NCBI GenBank assembly: GCA_001429555.1
Contig: LMSR01000014.1
Coordinates: 180,766-244,765, forward strand
Direction: 5' to 3'
DNA: 64,000 nt
DNA from: Nocardioides sp. Soil797
Lineage (GTDB): Bacteria > Actinomycetota > Actinomycetes > Propionibacteriales > Nocardioidaceae
Below the pieces are notes generated by a model that searched no databases, was not told the origin of the DNA, and saw nothing but the letters and a program-made list of their open reading frames with translations. Below are positions 35,619 through 44,401 of the stretch, in pieces; within the stretch, counting starts at the first letter, position 1; the number at the start of each line of letters is the position of its first letter. A program made the translations under genes and the position numbers.

Positions 35619-36170
35619 GTGACTGACACCCGCGTCCTCGTCCTGGTCGGCAGCCTGCGCGCCGAGTCGCTCAACCGCCGCATCGCCGAGACCCTGCGCG
35701 ACCGCGCTCCGGAGGGCATCAGCATCGAGATCGTCGAGGGCCTCGGCGAGCTGCCCTTCTACAACGAAGACCTTGACGCCGGCACCGCCTCGGAGCCCGT
35801 GCAGCTGGTGCGCAAGACCGTGGCCGAGGCCGACCGCGTGCTGGTCGTCACCCCCGAGTACAACGGCACCATGCCGGCGGTGCTCAACAACGCCATCGAC
35901 TGGCTCTCGCGCCCCTACGGTGCCGGTGCTCTCGTCGGCAAGCCGCTCGCTGTCATCGGCGCCACCCCCACGCCGTACGGCGGCAAGTGGGCGCACGAGC
36001 ACACCCAGCGCTCGGCCACCATCGCCGGTGCGAAGGTGCTCGAGGACGTCGTGGTCTCCCAGTCCGCGATGGAGGGCGACATCCTCGCCGACGACGCGAT
36101 CGTCACGAAGCTGCTCGAGGCCGTGCAGTCGCTGGCGGACGCCGAGGTCGACGCCACCCCCGCCGCCTGA
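35619..36170 (+). CDS. NADPH-dependent FMN reductase
   Basis: A 183-residue flavodoxin-like reductase (chromate/quinone reductase group). FMN-binding loops are GSLRAESLNRRIAE (residues about 12-25) and TPEYNGTMPAVLNNAIDW (about 78-95), with the TPYGGKWAHEHTQ loop. It likely reduces quinones, azo compounds or metal ions with NADPH. GAAGGAG lies 8 bp before the GTG start. Regulated by the divergent TetR gene. Confidence 0.9.
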   Translation: MTDTRVLVLVGSLRAESLNRRIAETLRDRAPEGISIEIVEGLGELPFYNEDLDAGTASEPVQLVRKTVAEADRVLVVTPEYNGTMPAVLNNAIDWLSRPYGAGALVGKPLAVIGATPTPYGGKWAHEHTQRSATIAGAKVLEDVVVSQSAMEGDILADDAIVTKLLEAVQSLADAEVDATPAA

Positions 36171-36195
36171 CCCCGTCTTCCCTCCCGACACGTCC

Positions 36196-36915
36196 CTACG
36201 GATTCGCAGCCGAAGTCGACCGGCTCGGCTGCGAATCCAGGGGGACTGTCCAGTTCCTGGCAGCTCGGCGGAAGGAGTCACGGCCGAGCCGCGACGCCCC
36301 CTCCGGCAGTACGCCGACCAGGGGGACGCCGCTGAGCAGCGGGAGGTCGTCGCGGTTGCAGCGTGAGGCGAGATCGGGGTCCTCTGGCCAGGCCCCGATG
36401 ATCAGGCCCGCCGGCTCGATGCCGCGCGAGCGCAACGTCGTCACGGTGAGCTCGGTGTGGTTGAGCGTGCCCAGGCCGGCCCGGCACACGACGTACACCT
36501 CGGCGTCCAGTGCCACGGCGAGGTCGAGCAGCGTGCCGCCCTCGGTGTCGAGCCGCACCAGGAGGCCGCCGGCGCCCTCGACGATCACCGTTTCATCGCT
36601 CAGCGCCCGGATCCGGGCGACGTGGTCGCGCACCGTGGGGATCGGCGTGCCGCGCAGTCGCGCCGCCGTGTCGGGTGCGAGTGGGTCAGGGAGCCTGATG
36701 AACTCCTCGACCGGCACGCCGGTGAGCCGGTGAATCTCGTCGGCGTCGCTGGGCTCCGTGGTCGGGGCCCGGTATGCGTTCGACCGAGCGGGGAGACCGG
36801 TCTGGGTCGGCTTGACGACACGGACGCTGCCCGTCAGGCATGCCGCCAGCGCGGCGGTGGCGATCGTCTTGCCCACGCCCGTGTCGGTGCCGGTCACGAC
36901 GATGACGCGACTCAT
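36196..36915 (-). CDS. bioD: Dethiobiotin synthetase
   Basis: A 239-residue P-loop enzyme that closes the ureido ring of biotin from DAPA, CO2 and ATP. The P loop is GTDTGVGKT (residues 8-16); VKPTQTG carries the conserved Lys, and EGAGGLLVR the Mg/ATP motif. The start at 36915 overlaps the bioF stop (ATGA), showing translational coupling in bioBAFD. The last codons (LDSQPSRSTSAANP) are written inside an inverted repeat at 36200-36238, so the C-terminal tail is repeat-derived. Confidence 0.93.
   Translation of the reverse strand: MSRVIVVTGTDTGVGKTIATAALAACLTGSVRVVKPTQTGLPARSNAYRAPTTEPSDADEIHRLTGVPVEEFIRLPDPLAPDTAARLRGTPIPTVRDHVARIRALSDETVIVEGAGGLLVRLDTEGGTLLDLAVALDAEVYVVCRAGLGTLNHTELTVTTLRSRGIEPAGLIIGAWPEDPDLASRCNRDDLPLLSGVPLVGVLPEGASRLGRDSFRRAARNWTVPLDSQPSRSTSAANP
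36200..36238. repeat. Inverted repeat at the 3' end of bioD
   Basis: Arms GGATTCGCAGCCGA (36200-36213) and TCGGCTGCGAATCC (36225-36238), with an 11-bp spacer. It overlaps the last codons of bioD and probably acts as its terminator; read in plus, it also follows the FMN reductase stop. Confidence 0.75.
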
Positions 36916-38036
36916 CCGCGCACCACCTTCACAATGGTCTCGACCGCCCGTTGCCATTCCTGCTCGTCGAGCCCGGCGTTGCAGGTGATGCGCAACCGCG
37001 ACACCCCGTCGGGCACCGACGGCGGCCGGAAGCAGCCGACCCGGATGCCCTCGTCGAGCAGTGTCGCCTGCGCCGCCAACGCCGCGCGGGGCGATTCCAT
37101 CGGCACCGACAGCACCGCTCCGACCGGCAGGTCGATCCCGAGGGCCGAACCCAGTACGCCGACCCGATTCTGGATCACGGCTGGCAACTGCGGGGCAGCG
37201 CGGAGCTCTCGCAACGCGGCGAGGGCGCCGGCCGTCGCAGCGGGTGCCAGGGCGGTGTCGAAGATGAAGGGCCGTGCCCGGTTGACCAGGTGTTCGATCA
37301 ACGCGGGGGAGCCCAGCACCGCGCCGCCCTGGGCGCCGAGCGCCTTCGACAGGGTTGCGGTGACCACGACGTGGGGGACTGCGCCCAGTCCGGCCGAGTG
37401 CACCGATCCCCGGCCGCCGACGCCGACCACTCCGACTCCGTGTGCCTCGTCGACGACCAGGAGCGCATCGTGCTCGGCGCACACCTCGGCCAGCTCCTGC
37501 AACGGTGCGGCGTCGCCGAGCACCGAGTAGACCGACTCGGCCAGCACGATCGCGCGGCGACCTCCGACGGCGGCCAGAGCGGCGCCGACGGCGCCCACGT
37601 CGTTGTGTGCGGTCACCACGATCTCGGCACGCGAGAGCCTCGCCGCGTCGATCAACGAGGCATGGATGTGGGCGTCCGAGATGACCACGCAGTCGCGGTC
37701 GACCAGAGCAGTCACCACCGAGAGGTTCGCGTGGTAGCCCGTAGAGCACACCAGCGCTGCGGGTTGGTCAAGGAAGTCGGCCAGCTCGTGCTCCAGGTCG
37801 GCGTGGAGCTGGAGTGTGCCGGTGACGAGTCGGGACGCGGCTGCTCCGGCGCCCCACGCGAGCGTGGCCTGAGCAGCCGCCGCGATCACTGACGGTCGCC
37901 GCGACAGTCCCAGGTAGTCATTGCCGGCGAGGTCGACCAGGGGGTCGTTCTCCTTGCGTGGGTTGAGGATTCGGGTCAGTCCGGCCTCTTCCCGAGCGGC
38001 CGCTTGGGCGGCGAGCCATGAGGTCCAACGGCTCAT
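36912..38036 (-). CDS. bioF: 8-amino-7-oxononanoate synthase
   Basis: A 374-residue PLP enzyme that joins pimeloyl thioester and alanine in biotin synthesis. Seen: DYLGLS and SRLVTGTLQLHADLE near the N-terminus, VVDEAHGVGVVG with the PLP-pairing Asp, and the PLP lysine in VTATLSKALGAQGG. The ATG at 38036 overlaps the bioA stop by four bases, and its own stop overlaps bioD likewise. Length is normal for BioF. Confidence 0.94.
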   Translation of the reverse strand: MSRWTSWLAAQAAAREEAGLTRILNPRKENDPLVDLAGNDYLGLSRRPSVIAAAAQATLAWGAGAAASRLVTGTLQLHADLEHELADFLDQPAALVCSTGYHANLSVVTALVDRDCVVISDAHIHASLIDAARLSRAEIVVTAHNDVGAVGAALAAVGGRRAIVLAESVYSVLGDAAPLQELAEVCAEHDALLVVDEAHGVGVVGVGGRGSVHSAGLGAVPHVVVTATLSKALGAQGGAVLGSPALIEHLVNRARPFIFDTALAPAATAGALAALRELRAAPQLPAVIQNRVGVLGSALGIDLPVGAVLSVPMESPRAALAAQATLLDEGIRVGCFRPPSVPDGVSRLRITCNAGLDEQEWQRAVETIVKVVRG

Positions 38037-39307
38037 CCGGCACACACCGCCGCCTCGATCGCGGAACAGATTCGGGCGAGGTCGTCGTCGGTCGAGACAT
38101 AGGGCGGCATCGTGTAGATCAGGTCGCGGAACGGGCGCAACCACACCCCGGCTCCGAGTGCGGCCTCGGTCGCCGCGACGACGTCGACCGGGTGGTCGAG
38201 CTGTACGACACCCACGGCGCCCAGCGTGCGTACGTCGTACACGCCGGGGCTGCCACGCAGAGTGGCCAGGCCGGTCTCGAGTGCGGTGTTGATGCGCGCC
38301 ACGTCCTCCTGCCAGCCTCGTGAGAGCAACAGGTCGACCGAGGCGTTGGCCACCGCGCAGGCCAACGGGTTTCCCATGAAGGTGGGCCCGTGCATCAGGA
38401 CTCCGGACTCGCTCGCGGAGATGCCGGCCGCGATCTCCGGCGTGCACAGGGTGGCGGCGAGCGTGAGGTAGCCGCCGGTCAGGGCCTTGCCCAGGCAGAG
38501 GATGTCGGGGGTGACGAGTTCGGAGACGAAGAGGTGTCCGGTGCGCCCGAACCCGGTGGCGATCTCGTCGAAGATCAGCACCAGTCCGTGCCGGTCGGCG
38601 ACATCGCGCATCACCTCGAGGCAGGCCAGATCGTAGGGGCGCATGCCGCCGGCTCCCTGCAGCAGGGGCTCGACGATGATGCCGGCGAGCTCGTGGGCGT
38701 GGGCATCGGCCAGTGCCCGGAACCCGGTCTCCCAGGCCGCGATGTCGGCACCGGGAGCCGGTGGCTGCTGGGCGAACACGTGGGAGCCGAGAGCCCCGGT
38801 GAACATCGCATGCATTCCGCCGACGGGGTCGCACACGCCCATGCACCCGCAGGTGTCTCCGTGGTAGCCGCCGCGCACCGTCATCAGACGGGTGCGCGAC
38901 GGGCGGCCGGTGCCTCGCTGGTGCTGCAGCGCCATCTTGATCGCCACCTCGACGCTGACCGATCCGGAGTCTGCGAGGAACACCTGCTGCAGAGGATCGG
39001 GCGTCAGGTCGACCAGCCTCCGGACCAGCTCGATCGCCGGTGAGTGGGTGAGGCCGCCGAACATCACGTGGGAGAATTCTCTTGCCTGGTTGACGATTGC
39101 CTCATCCAGCGTCGGGTTCCGGTAGCCGTGGATGGCCGACCACCACGAGCTCATCGCGTCGATCACCTCACCGTGTCCCTCGAGGGTGAGGTGCACCCCA
39201 CTCGCCCCGGTCACCAACCGCGTCGGAGTCGGCTCGGTCATCGAGGTGTAGGGGTGCCAGACGTGCTCGCGGTCGAACGCGAGCTCTGCGGCCAGGTCGA
39301 GGCTCAC
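38033..39307 (-). CDS. bioA: Adenosylmethionine-8-amino-7-oxononanoate aminotransferase
   Basis: A 424-residue class III aminotransferase that makes DAPA with SAM as amino donor. Seen: HVWHPYTSM (substrate loop), [16 protein letters not shown], the Tyr in [22 protein letters not shown] with the PLP Asp, and the lysine in [11 protein letters not shown]. The stop overlaps bioF and the start overlaps the end of bioB, so the four genes form one tightly coupled unit. Confidence 0.95.
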   Translation of the reverse strand: MSLDLAAELAFDREHVWHPYTSMTEPTPTRLVTGASGVHLTLEGHGEVIDAMSSWWSAIHGYRNPTLDEAIVNQAREFSHVMFGGLTHSPAIELVRRLVDLTPDPLQQVFLADSGSVSVEVAIKMALQHQRGTGRPSRTRLMTVRGGYHGDTCGCMGVCDPVGGMHAMFTGALGSHVFAQQPPAPGADIAAWETGFRALADAHAHELAGIIVEPLLQGAGGMRPYDLACLEVMRDVADRHGLVLIFDEIATGFGRTGHLFVSELVTPDILCLGKALTGGYLTLAATLCTPEIAAGISASESGVLMHGPTFMGNPLACAVANASVDLLLSRGWQEDVARINTALETGLATLRGSPGVYDVRTLGAVGVVQLDHPVDVVAATEAALGAGVWLRPFRDLIYTMPPYVSTDDDLARICSAIEAAVCAG

Positions 39308-40422
39308 GCGTTCGCCGGTGCTTCGGTTCCCGCCCCGCGGCGTCGGATGGCGGGATTGTGCGCACCGGAGGCAGTGCCTTCGACGGTTCCGTCCTCGACG
39401 CTGTCGGCGGCTCGGTCCGTGTCGTCTCCGTCGTCGGCGTCGTTCTCGGAACCGAGGATCACGAATCCGCTGTCGCGCAGCATGGCCAGATCGGTCTCGG
39501 CCTGCTGGCCCTCGGAGGTGAGGTAGTCACCGAGGAAGATCGAGTTGGCCACCTGGAGTGCCAAGGACTGCAGCGAACGCAGGTGCATCTCGCGACCCGC
39601 GGCGATGCGGATCTCCTTGTCGGGGCACACGAATCGGGCCATCGTCAGGATCCGCAGGCAGCGCATCGGCGAGAGCTCCCACGTGTTCTCGTAGGGGGTG
39701 CCGTCGAAGGGCATCAGGAAGTTCACCGGGATCGAGTCGGCGTCCAGATCCTTGAGCGCGAAGAGCGCCTCGACCAATTGCGCGTCGCTCTCGCCGAGTC
39801 CGGCGATGAGTCCCGAGCAGGGGGAGAGTCCGGCCGACTTCGCCTTCTCGATGGTGTCCACCCGGTCGTCGTACGTGTGGGTCTGCACGATCTTGTCGTG
39901 GTTGCTCTCGGCGGTGTTGATGTTGTGGTTGTAGGCATCGACGCCGGCCGCGCGCAGGCGGTCGGCCTGCCCGTCCTTGAGCAGGCCGAGGCAGGCACAC
40001 ACCTCGACGTCGGCGTACTCCTCCTTGATCGCCTCGGTCATCTCGACGACCCGGTCGACGTCGCGGTCGGACGGCCCGCGGCCTGAGGAGACCATGCACA
40101 CCCGCGATGCGCCGCCACGGAGTCCGGCGCCGGCCTGTGAGAGCGCCTCGTCCTTCGAGAGCCAGGAGTACTTCAGGATCGGCGCCTGCGACCCGAGCGC
40201 CTGCGAGCAGTAGTTGCAGTTCTCCGGGCACAGTCCGGACTTCAGGTTGACCAGGTAGTTGACCTTGACCGTGTTCGCGAAGTGCTCACGGCGCAGTCGC
40301 GCGGCAGCGGCAACCGCACCCAGCAGCTCCGCATCGGTGGTGCGGAGCACGGCAAGTGCTTCCTCGGCGGTGGCGGCTCCGCCGGCGAGGATGCGGTCGG
40401 CGAGTTCGTCGTACGTCGTCAT
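39304..40422 (-). CDS. bioB: Biotin synthase
   Basis: A 372-residue radical SAM enzyme inserting sulfur into dethiobiotin. The 4Fe-4S motif CxxxCxxC is [29 protein letters not shown] and [13 protein letters not shown] are diagnostic, with Arg of REMHLRSLQ for the second cluster. An acidic/basic tail after residue 325 ([20 protein letters not shown] ...) is longer than in E. coli BioB. ATG 40422 has AGGAG upstream; an in-frame ATG at 40455 lies in the operator. First gene of bioBAFD. Confidence 0.96.
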   Translation of the reverse strand: MTTYDELADRILAGGAATAEEALAVLRTTDAELLGAVAAAARLRREHFANTVKVNYLVNLKSGLCPENCNYCSQALGSQAPILKYSWLSKDEALSQAGAGLRGGASRVCMVSSGRGPSDRDVDRVVEMTEAIKEEYADVEVCACLGLLKDGQADRLRAAGVDAYNHNINTAESNHDKIVQTHTYDDRVDTIEKAKSAGLSPCSGLIAGLGESDAQLVEALFALKDLDADSIPVNFLMPFDGTPYENTWELSPMRCLRILTMARFVCPDKEIRIAAGREMHLRSLQSLALQVANSIFLGDYLTSEGQQAETDLAMLRDSGFVILGSENDADDGDDTDRAADSVEDGTVEGTASGAHNPAIRRRGAGTEAPANA

Positions 40423-40446
40423 GGGTGGCTCCTGTGGTCGACCAGA

Positions 40447-40483
40447 CCTGAACACTGTTCAGGAAAACTGAATGGTGTTCAGG
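40447..40483. promoter_or_regulatory. Two BioQ-type operators before bioB
   Basis: CCTGAACACTGTTCAGG (40447-40463) is a perfect palindrome; CTGAATGGTGTTCAGG (40468-40483) is a second, slightly imperfect site. Both fit TGAAC-N3-GTTCA, the sequence known for the BioQ (TetR) biotin repressor of actinobacteria, and match the site upstream of bioY. Confidence 0.8.
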
Positions 40484-40509
40484 TTAGAGGGCGCCGAGCC
40501 GTCCCGACA

Positions 40510-40598
40510 ACACACCCCCGGAGGATGGTCCTCCCCCGAAGGAGTCGCGAACTTGCAATTGTTGTTGCGCGAACTGGCAATCGTTGACGGACGAGCCG
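40510..40598. repeat. CGAACTGGCAAT-family repeat, copy 2, between bioB and bioN
   Basis: Hairpin GGAGGA-TGG-TCCTCC near 40521-40535 is followed by GCGAACTTGCAATTGTTG and GCGAACTGGCAATCGTTG (40547-40590), two direct units of the same family as 18478-18592, and a small GACGG/CCGTC stem. It lies downstream of bioN and upstream of the bioB operators. Confidence 0.65.
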
Positions 40599-41213
40599 TC
40601 AATCGTCGCCGAGGCCGCGCGCGTGCAGCGCCTCGCCGGTGCCCCTGGCGTTGGCGACCACGCGAATGACCAAGGGCGTGAGGCGAGCCCTGGGGCTGCG
40701 CTGGAGCCCCCGGGCAATCGCTGCGTCCCGGGTCTGCTCGGCGACCTCGAGCGTCGTCGGGATCGCGCGCAGCACCAGCGAGAAGGCCAGGGACACCTTC
40801 TCCGGGTTCACGCCAATGCGACGGAACGGGCCGAGCAGGCGGACCAACGTGTCGAGCAGGTCGTCCACGGCGGTCGTCGCGGTCAGCACGGATGCCAAGA
40901 GGACCAGGGCGACCAGGTCGCCCACGGAGTCCACGGCGCGTGCCCAGGACTGTTGCCAGGCAAGCCATGCGCCCAGGAGCAGCGCGACGACGGCGATCCG
41001 GCGCAGGGTGCGCAGGCCTCTCCTGAGGCCGAGACCCGACCAGATCACCAGGACCGCCGCGACCGCGACGGCGCTCAGGGCCAGAACAGGTTCACGGATC
41101 CACACGAGGACGACTGCAGCGCCGGCCAGTGCCGCCAGCTTCGGGCCCGGGGTGACCCGGTGCAGCCATGTGTCGCCGGGGCGGAACTCTCCCAGGAGTG
41201 CGTCGTTCCTCAT
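40599..41213 (-). CDS. bioN: Biotin ECF transporter transmembrane component BioN
   Basis: A 204-residue energy-coupling T component with five hydrophobic segments, the GDTWLHRVTPGPKLAAL N-terminus, and the cytoplasmic signature AxGL as AAIARGLQRSPRARL and ARGTGEALHARGLGDD. It couples the BioM ATPase to the BioY substrate-binding subunit. ATG at 41213 follows the bioM stop by 8 bp. Confidence 0.9.
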   Translation of the reverse strand: MRNDALLGEFRPGDTWLHRVTPGPKLAALAGAAVVLVWIREPVLALSAVAVAAVLVIWSGLGLRRGLRTLRRIAVVALLLGAWLAWQQSWARAVDSVGDLVALVLLASVLTATTAVDDLLDTLVRLLGPFRRIGVNPEKVSLAFSLVLRAIPTTLEVAEQTRDAAIARGLQRSPRARLTPLVIRVVANARGTGEALHARGLGDD

Positions 41214-41223
41214 CAGCGGCCGG

Positions 41224-41916
41224 TCATCCTGAGGCCATTTCCAGGTAGTGCGCGACCGCATCCGGTGCTGGCCCGTCGAAGACGACTCGGGCCCGGTCCA
41301 CGACCAGAGCGCGGTCGCAACGGGCAGCCAGTTCGAGGTCATGGGTGACCAGCACCAGTTGTTGGGTGAGGCCGAAGAGCAGGTCTGCGACGCGACGCGA
41401 GTTGCGAAGGTCCAGCAGTGTGGTCGGTTCGTCAGCGACCAGGACGGATGGCTCGGTGGCCAGTACGCCGGCCAGCGCCAGGAGCTGTCTCTGCCCGCCG
41501 GACAGGGTGTGGACACTGTGGTCACCCAGTCCGTCGAGACCGTAGGACGCCAGGACTGTGCGGGCGGCGTCGAGGCGGTCGGCCTTGTTGCGATGGCGCT
41601 TGCGCAAGGACAGGGCCACGTCCTCCAGCGCCGTCGGCATGACCAGCTGAGCGGACGGGTCGGTGAACGTGAAGCCGACCCGTCGGCGTACCTCCGCGCC
41701 GTTGTCGGCGACGTCGAGCCCCTCGACCAGCACCCGCCCGGTGGTCGGCTCGACCAGGCCGTTGAGGAGTCGGGCCAGCGTGGACTTGCCCGAGCCGTTG
41801 GGGCCGATGAGGGCAATGCGCTGCTCGGTCAGCGTGAGCGTGGTCGGTTCGAGGATGACCAGGTCCTCCGTGCCGGACGGCCGGACGGAGACGTCGAGAA
41901 GCTCGATCCCGCTCAC
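41224..41916 (-). CDS. bioM: Biotin ECF transporter ATPase BioM
   Basis: A 230-residue ABC ATPase of ECF transporters. Walker A is GPNGSGKST, the Q-loop region is TFTDPSAQLVMPTALEDV, the signature is LSGGQRQLLALAGVLA, and Walker B is VLVADEPTTLLD. Start GTG at 41916 overlaps the bioY stop. With BioY and BioN it makes the complete biotin uptake system. Confidence 0.93.
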   Translation of the reverse strand: MSGIELLDVSVRPSGTEDLVILEPTTLTLTEQRIALIGPNGSGKSTLARLLNGLVEPTTGRVLVEGLDVADNGAEVRRRVGFTFTDPSAQLVMPTALEDVALSLRKRHRNKADRLDAARTVLASYGLDGLGDHSVHTLSGGQRQLLALAGVLATEPSVLVADEPTTLLDLRNSRRVADLLFGLTQQLVLVTHDLELAARCDRALVVDRARVVFDGPAPDAVAHYLEMASG

Positions 41917-42533
41917 GTCGTGACGCGCGTGACCCGGCGGCCGCGGTCGCCCAGCAGATCGGGGAAGGCACGATGCACGGCGGTCGCCACCAGCGCCATC
42001 GCCACGTTCTTGATCACGTCACCGATCCAGAAGACCTTGTCGACGTCGAAGGCCTGAGCCCAGGTCATGTCCGCGCGCAGGACCAGGCCGGCCATGCCGG
42101 CGGTGTGGATGAAGAGCGCGCTGCTGGCCAGGCCGGCAACGAAGATGATCGGCACGCTGCGCTGGACGGTGCGACGCGGCAGTCGCTGGACGATGAGGCC
42201 GCACAGTGCCGCGGCCAACGGGAACCCGACGAGATAGCCCGCGGTGGGCCCGGCAAGGACCCCGAGCCCGGCTGCGCCGCCGGAGAAGATCGGTACGCCG
42301 GCAGCTCCGACCGCGATGTAGAGCACCACGGCGAGGAATCCGCGGACGGCTCCCAGGCAGGCGCCCGAGAGCAGCACGGCAAACGTCTGCAACGTGATCG
42401 GCACCGGCCCGGCCACGTTGATCGCGGGCAGGATGGCAGCCACGGCGATCAGGGCGGCGAACGCGGCGATCAGGGCGATGTCGGTCGTGCTCGCGGTGCG
42501 TCGGCGAGCAGTGGTGGCGGTCTGCGTGCTCAT
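41913..42533 (-). CDS. bioY: Biotin ECF transporter substrate-binding component BioY
   Basis: A 206-residue BioY protein with six membrane segments. Conserved blocks are GPVPITLQTFAVLLSGACLG and the GPTAGYLVGFPLAA motif, used in biotin binding. It is divergent from the bioQ-type regulator, with a biotin operator between. First gene of bioYMN. Confidence 0.95.
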   Translation of the reverse strand: MSTQTATTARRRTASTTDIALIAAFAALIAVAAILPAINVAGPVPITLQTFAVLLSGACLGAVRGFLAVVLYIAVGAAGVPIFSGGAAGLGVLAGPTAGYLVGFPLAAALCGLIVQRLPRRTVQRSVPIIFVAGLASSALFIHTAGMAGLVLRADMTWAQAFDVDKVFWIGDVIKNVAMALVATAVHRAFPDLLGDRGRRVTRVTT

Positions 42534-42577
42534 GGATCCGTCTTCTCTGTGGTGACCTCCCGGGTGGGAGGTGTTGT

Positions 42578-42594
42578 CCTGAACAGTGTTCAGG
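42578..42594. promoter_or_regulatory. BioQ-type operator between bioY and bioQ
   Basis: Perfect palindrome CCTGAACA-G-TGTTCAGG, identical in its arms to the first bioB operator. It sits 45 bp from the bioY ATG and 43 bp from the regulator start, so one site can control both genes. Confidence 0.85.
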
Positions 42595-42636
42595 CTAAGG
42601 TCTTGGCATCGTACGACTACCAGGAGGGGTGGAGTC

Positions 42637-43200
42637 TTGGCCTATCGCAGGGCGGACATCGTGGCCACGGCGCTCGAGGTGCTCGACTCCTACGGACTGG
42701 CCGATCTTTCGATGCGTCGGCTCGCCGGTGAGCTCGGGCTGCAGCCCAGTGCGCTCTACCACCACTTCGCCAACAAGCAGACCCTTCTGGGCGCGTTGGC
42801 CGACGAGATCCTGCGGCGCGGTGCGCGGCCTCGTCCCGACGGCCCCTGGGCCGAGCAGGTCACCGCGATCTGCCACGAGCTGCGCGACGCGATGCTGGCC
42901 TACCGTGACGGCGCCGAGCTGGTCGCCACCGTGCACGCCTTCGGCCTCGGCGTCGCGGCCCCGACTGCCGATCTCACCGCGGCCTACGACGACGCCGGGC
43001 TGCCCACCGACCTGGTTCCGGTCGCGGTCAGCACTGTCCTGCACTTCGTGTTCGGTGATGCCATCCAGGAGCAGACCCACCTCCAGGCCAGCAGCGTCGG
43101 CGCGATCGCGGACCAGCCACGTGAGCGCTCCGACTTCGAACGCGGCCTGGCCCTGATCCTCGACGGCATCCGGGTGCGGGCGGGCGAGCCGGTCCGATAG
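42637..43200 (+). CDS. bioQ: TetR family biotin regulator, BioQ-like
   Basis: A 187-residue TetR-type regulator with HTH YRRADIVATALEVLDSYGLADLSMRRLAGELGLQPSALYHHFANKQTLL and a C-terminal TetR_C-like domain. Its position divergent to bioY with the TGAAC-N3-GTTCA operator, and three such operators at the biotin genes, identify it as BioQ. The start is TTG at 42637 (GGAG at 42631-42634, plus AGGAGG at 42622); an in-frame ATG at 42586 lies in the operator and is unlikely. BioQ represses biotin genes, in known cases under control of BirA/biotin status. Confidence 0.85.
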   Translation: MAYRRADIVATALEVLDSYGLADLSMRRLAGELGLQPSALYHHFANKQTLLGALADEILRRGARPRPDGPWAEQVTAICHELRDAMLAYRDGAELVATVHAFGLGVAAPTADLTAAYDDAGLPTDLVPVAVSTVLHFVFGDAIQEQTHLQASSVGAIADQPRERSDFERGLALILDGIRVRAGEPVR

Positions 43201-43236
43201 GGCCGGTTCCCACTGGTCTCACCTGCCCCACGGTCC

Positions 43237-43319
43237 TCTCATTTCCCCGGGTACCCGGGGGAATGGGAACCTCCCGGCCGAAATTCCGGCTGGGAGGTGG
43301 ACGTTTCGGCCGGGAAGTC
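43237..43319. repeat. 83-bp palindromic intergenic element, copy 2
   Basis: Same order and orientation as the copy at 5121-5203: the CCCCGGGTACCCGGGG core with near-palindromic arms, then GGCCGAAATTCCGGC, then TTTCGGCCGGGAAGT. A few substitutions break the outer arms. It follows the bioQ stop by 36 bp. Confidence 0.85.
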
Positions 43320-43391
43320 GGCGACACCGCCCGGCGTCGACGTACGACTGAGTGAGCGCCGTTCGCAAGACCGTCCGAGGAGCCGACTACG

Positions 43392-44000
43392 GTGGCGGCC
43401 GTGAGCATCGAGAACGCCGACGTCGACTACCGCGACGAGGACTGGTACGCCGAGGACCTGGAGTCCGCCCGCTTCGTGCACTGCACCTTCACCGACATGG
43501 ACCTGAGCGAGGTGCGCACCTCGGGCGCGACCTTCGACCAGTGCACGTTCGTGAACACGCGGTTCAACGCCAGCACCCACCGGCACACGGCGTTCGTGGC
43601 CTGCGACTTCCAGCGCACCAGCTTCTTCGACGCCGACTTCGACGGCTGCAAGATGATCGGCTCCGTCTTCGCCGACTGCACGCTGCGCCCGATCCGGGTC
43701 CGAGGCGGCCAGTGGCGCGGAGTCACCATGAGGGGCGCCAACCTGAGCAAGCTCGACCTCTCGGGCCTCGACCTGCGTGAGGCCGACCTGTCCCAGAGTG
43801 ACCTCTCGGGATCGGTGTTGCGCGGCGCCCAACTCGAGGGCGCCAACCTGCGCGAGACAAGGCTGTCGGGCTCTGACCTGCGCGGCGCGGTGCTCGAGCG
43901 GGTCGACCTGGCGGTGGCGCGCCTGCGACGAACCAAGCTCGACCTGGCCGGTGCCGTGCTGCTCGCCGAGCTCCACGGCGCCGATGTCGACGCGACCTGA
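43392..44000 (+). CDS. Pentapeptide repeat protein
   Basis: A 202-residue protein of pentapeptide repeats (A(D/N)LxX pattern, for example ANLSKLDLSGLDLREADLSQSDLSG), in two halves separated by about 15 residues near 115. The fold is a right-handed beta-helix that can mimic DNA; Qnr/MfpA-type members protect gyrase, but many have no known role. No membrane segment. GTG 43392 has GAGGAG 9 bp upstream; GTG 43401 is possible. No resistance function should be assumed. Confidence 0.85.
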   Translation: MAAVSIENADVDYRDEDWYAEDLESARFVHCTFTDMDLSEVRTSGATFDQCTFVNTRFNASTHRHTAFVACDFQRTSFFDADFDGCKMIGSVFADCTLRPIRVRGGQWRGVTMRGANLSKLDLSGLDLREADLSQSDLSGSVLRGAQLEGANLRETRLSGSDLRGAVLERVDLAVARLRRTKLDLAGAVLLAELHGADVDAT

Positions 44001-44010
44001 CGCTCCTGAC

Positions 44011-44061
44011 CTCAATGTGGTGGATCGCAAGCAGCAGATGCTTGCGATCCACCACATTGAG
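44011..44061. repeat. Hairpin repeat, GTGGTGGATC family, copy 2
   Basis: A perfect 23-bp inverted repeat, arms 44011-44033 and 44039-44061, with a 5-bp loop. The arm sequence is that of the hairpin at 10802-10852, with a few coupled changes that keep the pairing. It lies between the convergent pentapeptide and DUF2087 genes. Confidence 0.85.
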
Positions 44062-44091
44062 GTTCCGACGAGCGATTGGGGCCCAGGAACA

Positions 44092-44358
44092 TCAGAGGTC
44101 GACCGTGCCCCCAGAGCGCCAGTAGACGCCACCGTCACGGGTGAGGAACGCATCGTCGACCAGATACCGGCGCAACGCCGCCACGTCCGGATGGAACGCT
44201 CGCAGGATCGCGTTCACCTCGACCTCGGTGTAGGTCTGGCCGAGATCGAAGGACTGGGCGAGGTGGTCGAGCACGACCAGCTGCTTGGACCTCTTGGACG
44301 GGATGGTGTGCAACCGCCCGCGGGCCGTCAGGAAGTTCCCGAGAACCTTGTCGTCCAT
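44092..44358 (-). CDS. DUF2087 family protein
   Basis: An 88-residue protein resembling DUF2087 (KVLGNFLTARGRLHTIPSKRSKQLVVLDHLAQSFD ... YTEVEVNAILRAFHPDVAALRRYLVDDAFLTRDGGVYW), a compact winged-helix-like domain often attached to ArsR or kinase-like proteins and here alone. It may bind nucleic acid but no function is known. The ATG at 44358 is used. Confidence 0.75.
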   Translation of the reverse strand: MDDKVLGNFLTARGRLHTIPSKRSKQLVVLDHLAQSFDLGQTYTEVEVNAILRAFHPDVAALRRYLVDDAFLTRDGGVYWRSGGTVDL

Positions 44359-44401
44359 GCTCGCGACACTAGTTCGCCCGGTGGGCGGAGTCGAGCGACT
44401 T

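Noticed and set aside
43392..44000. Quinolone resistance (Qnr/MfpA) for the pentapeptide protein
   Set aside because: Only the repeat fold is visible; no specific similarity supports gyrase protection.
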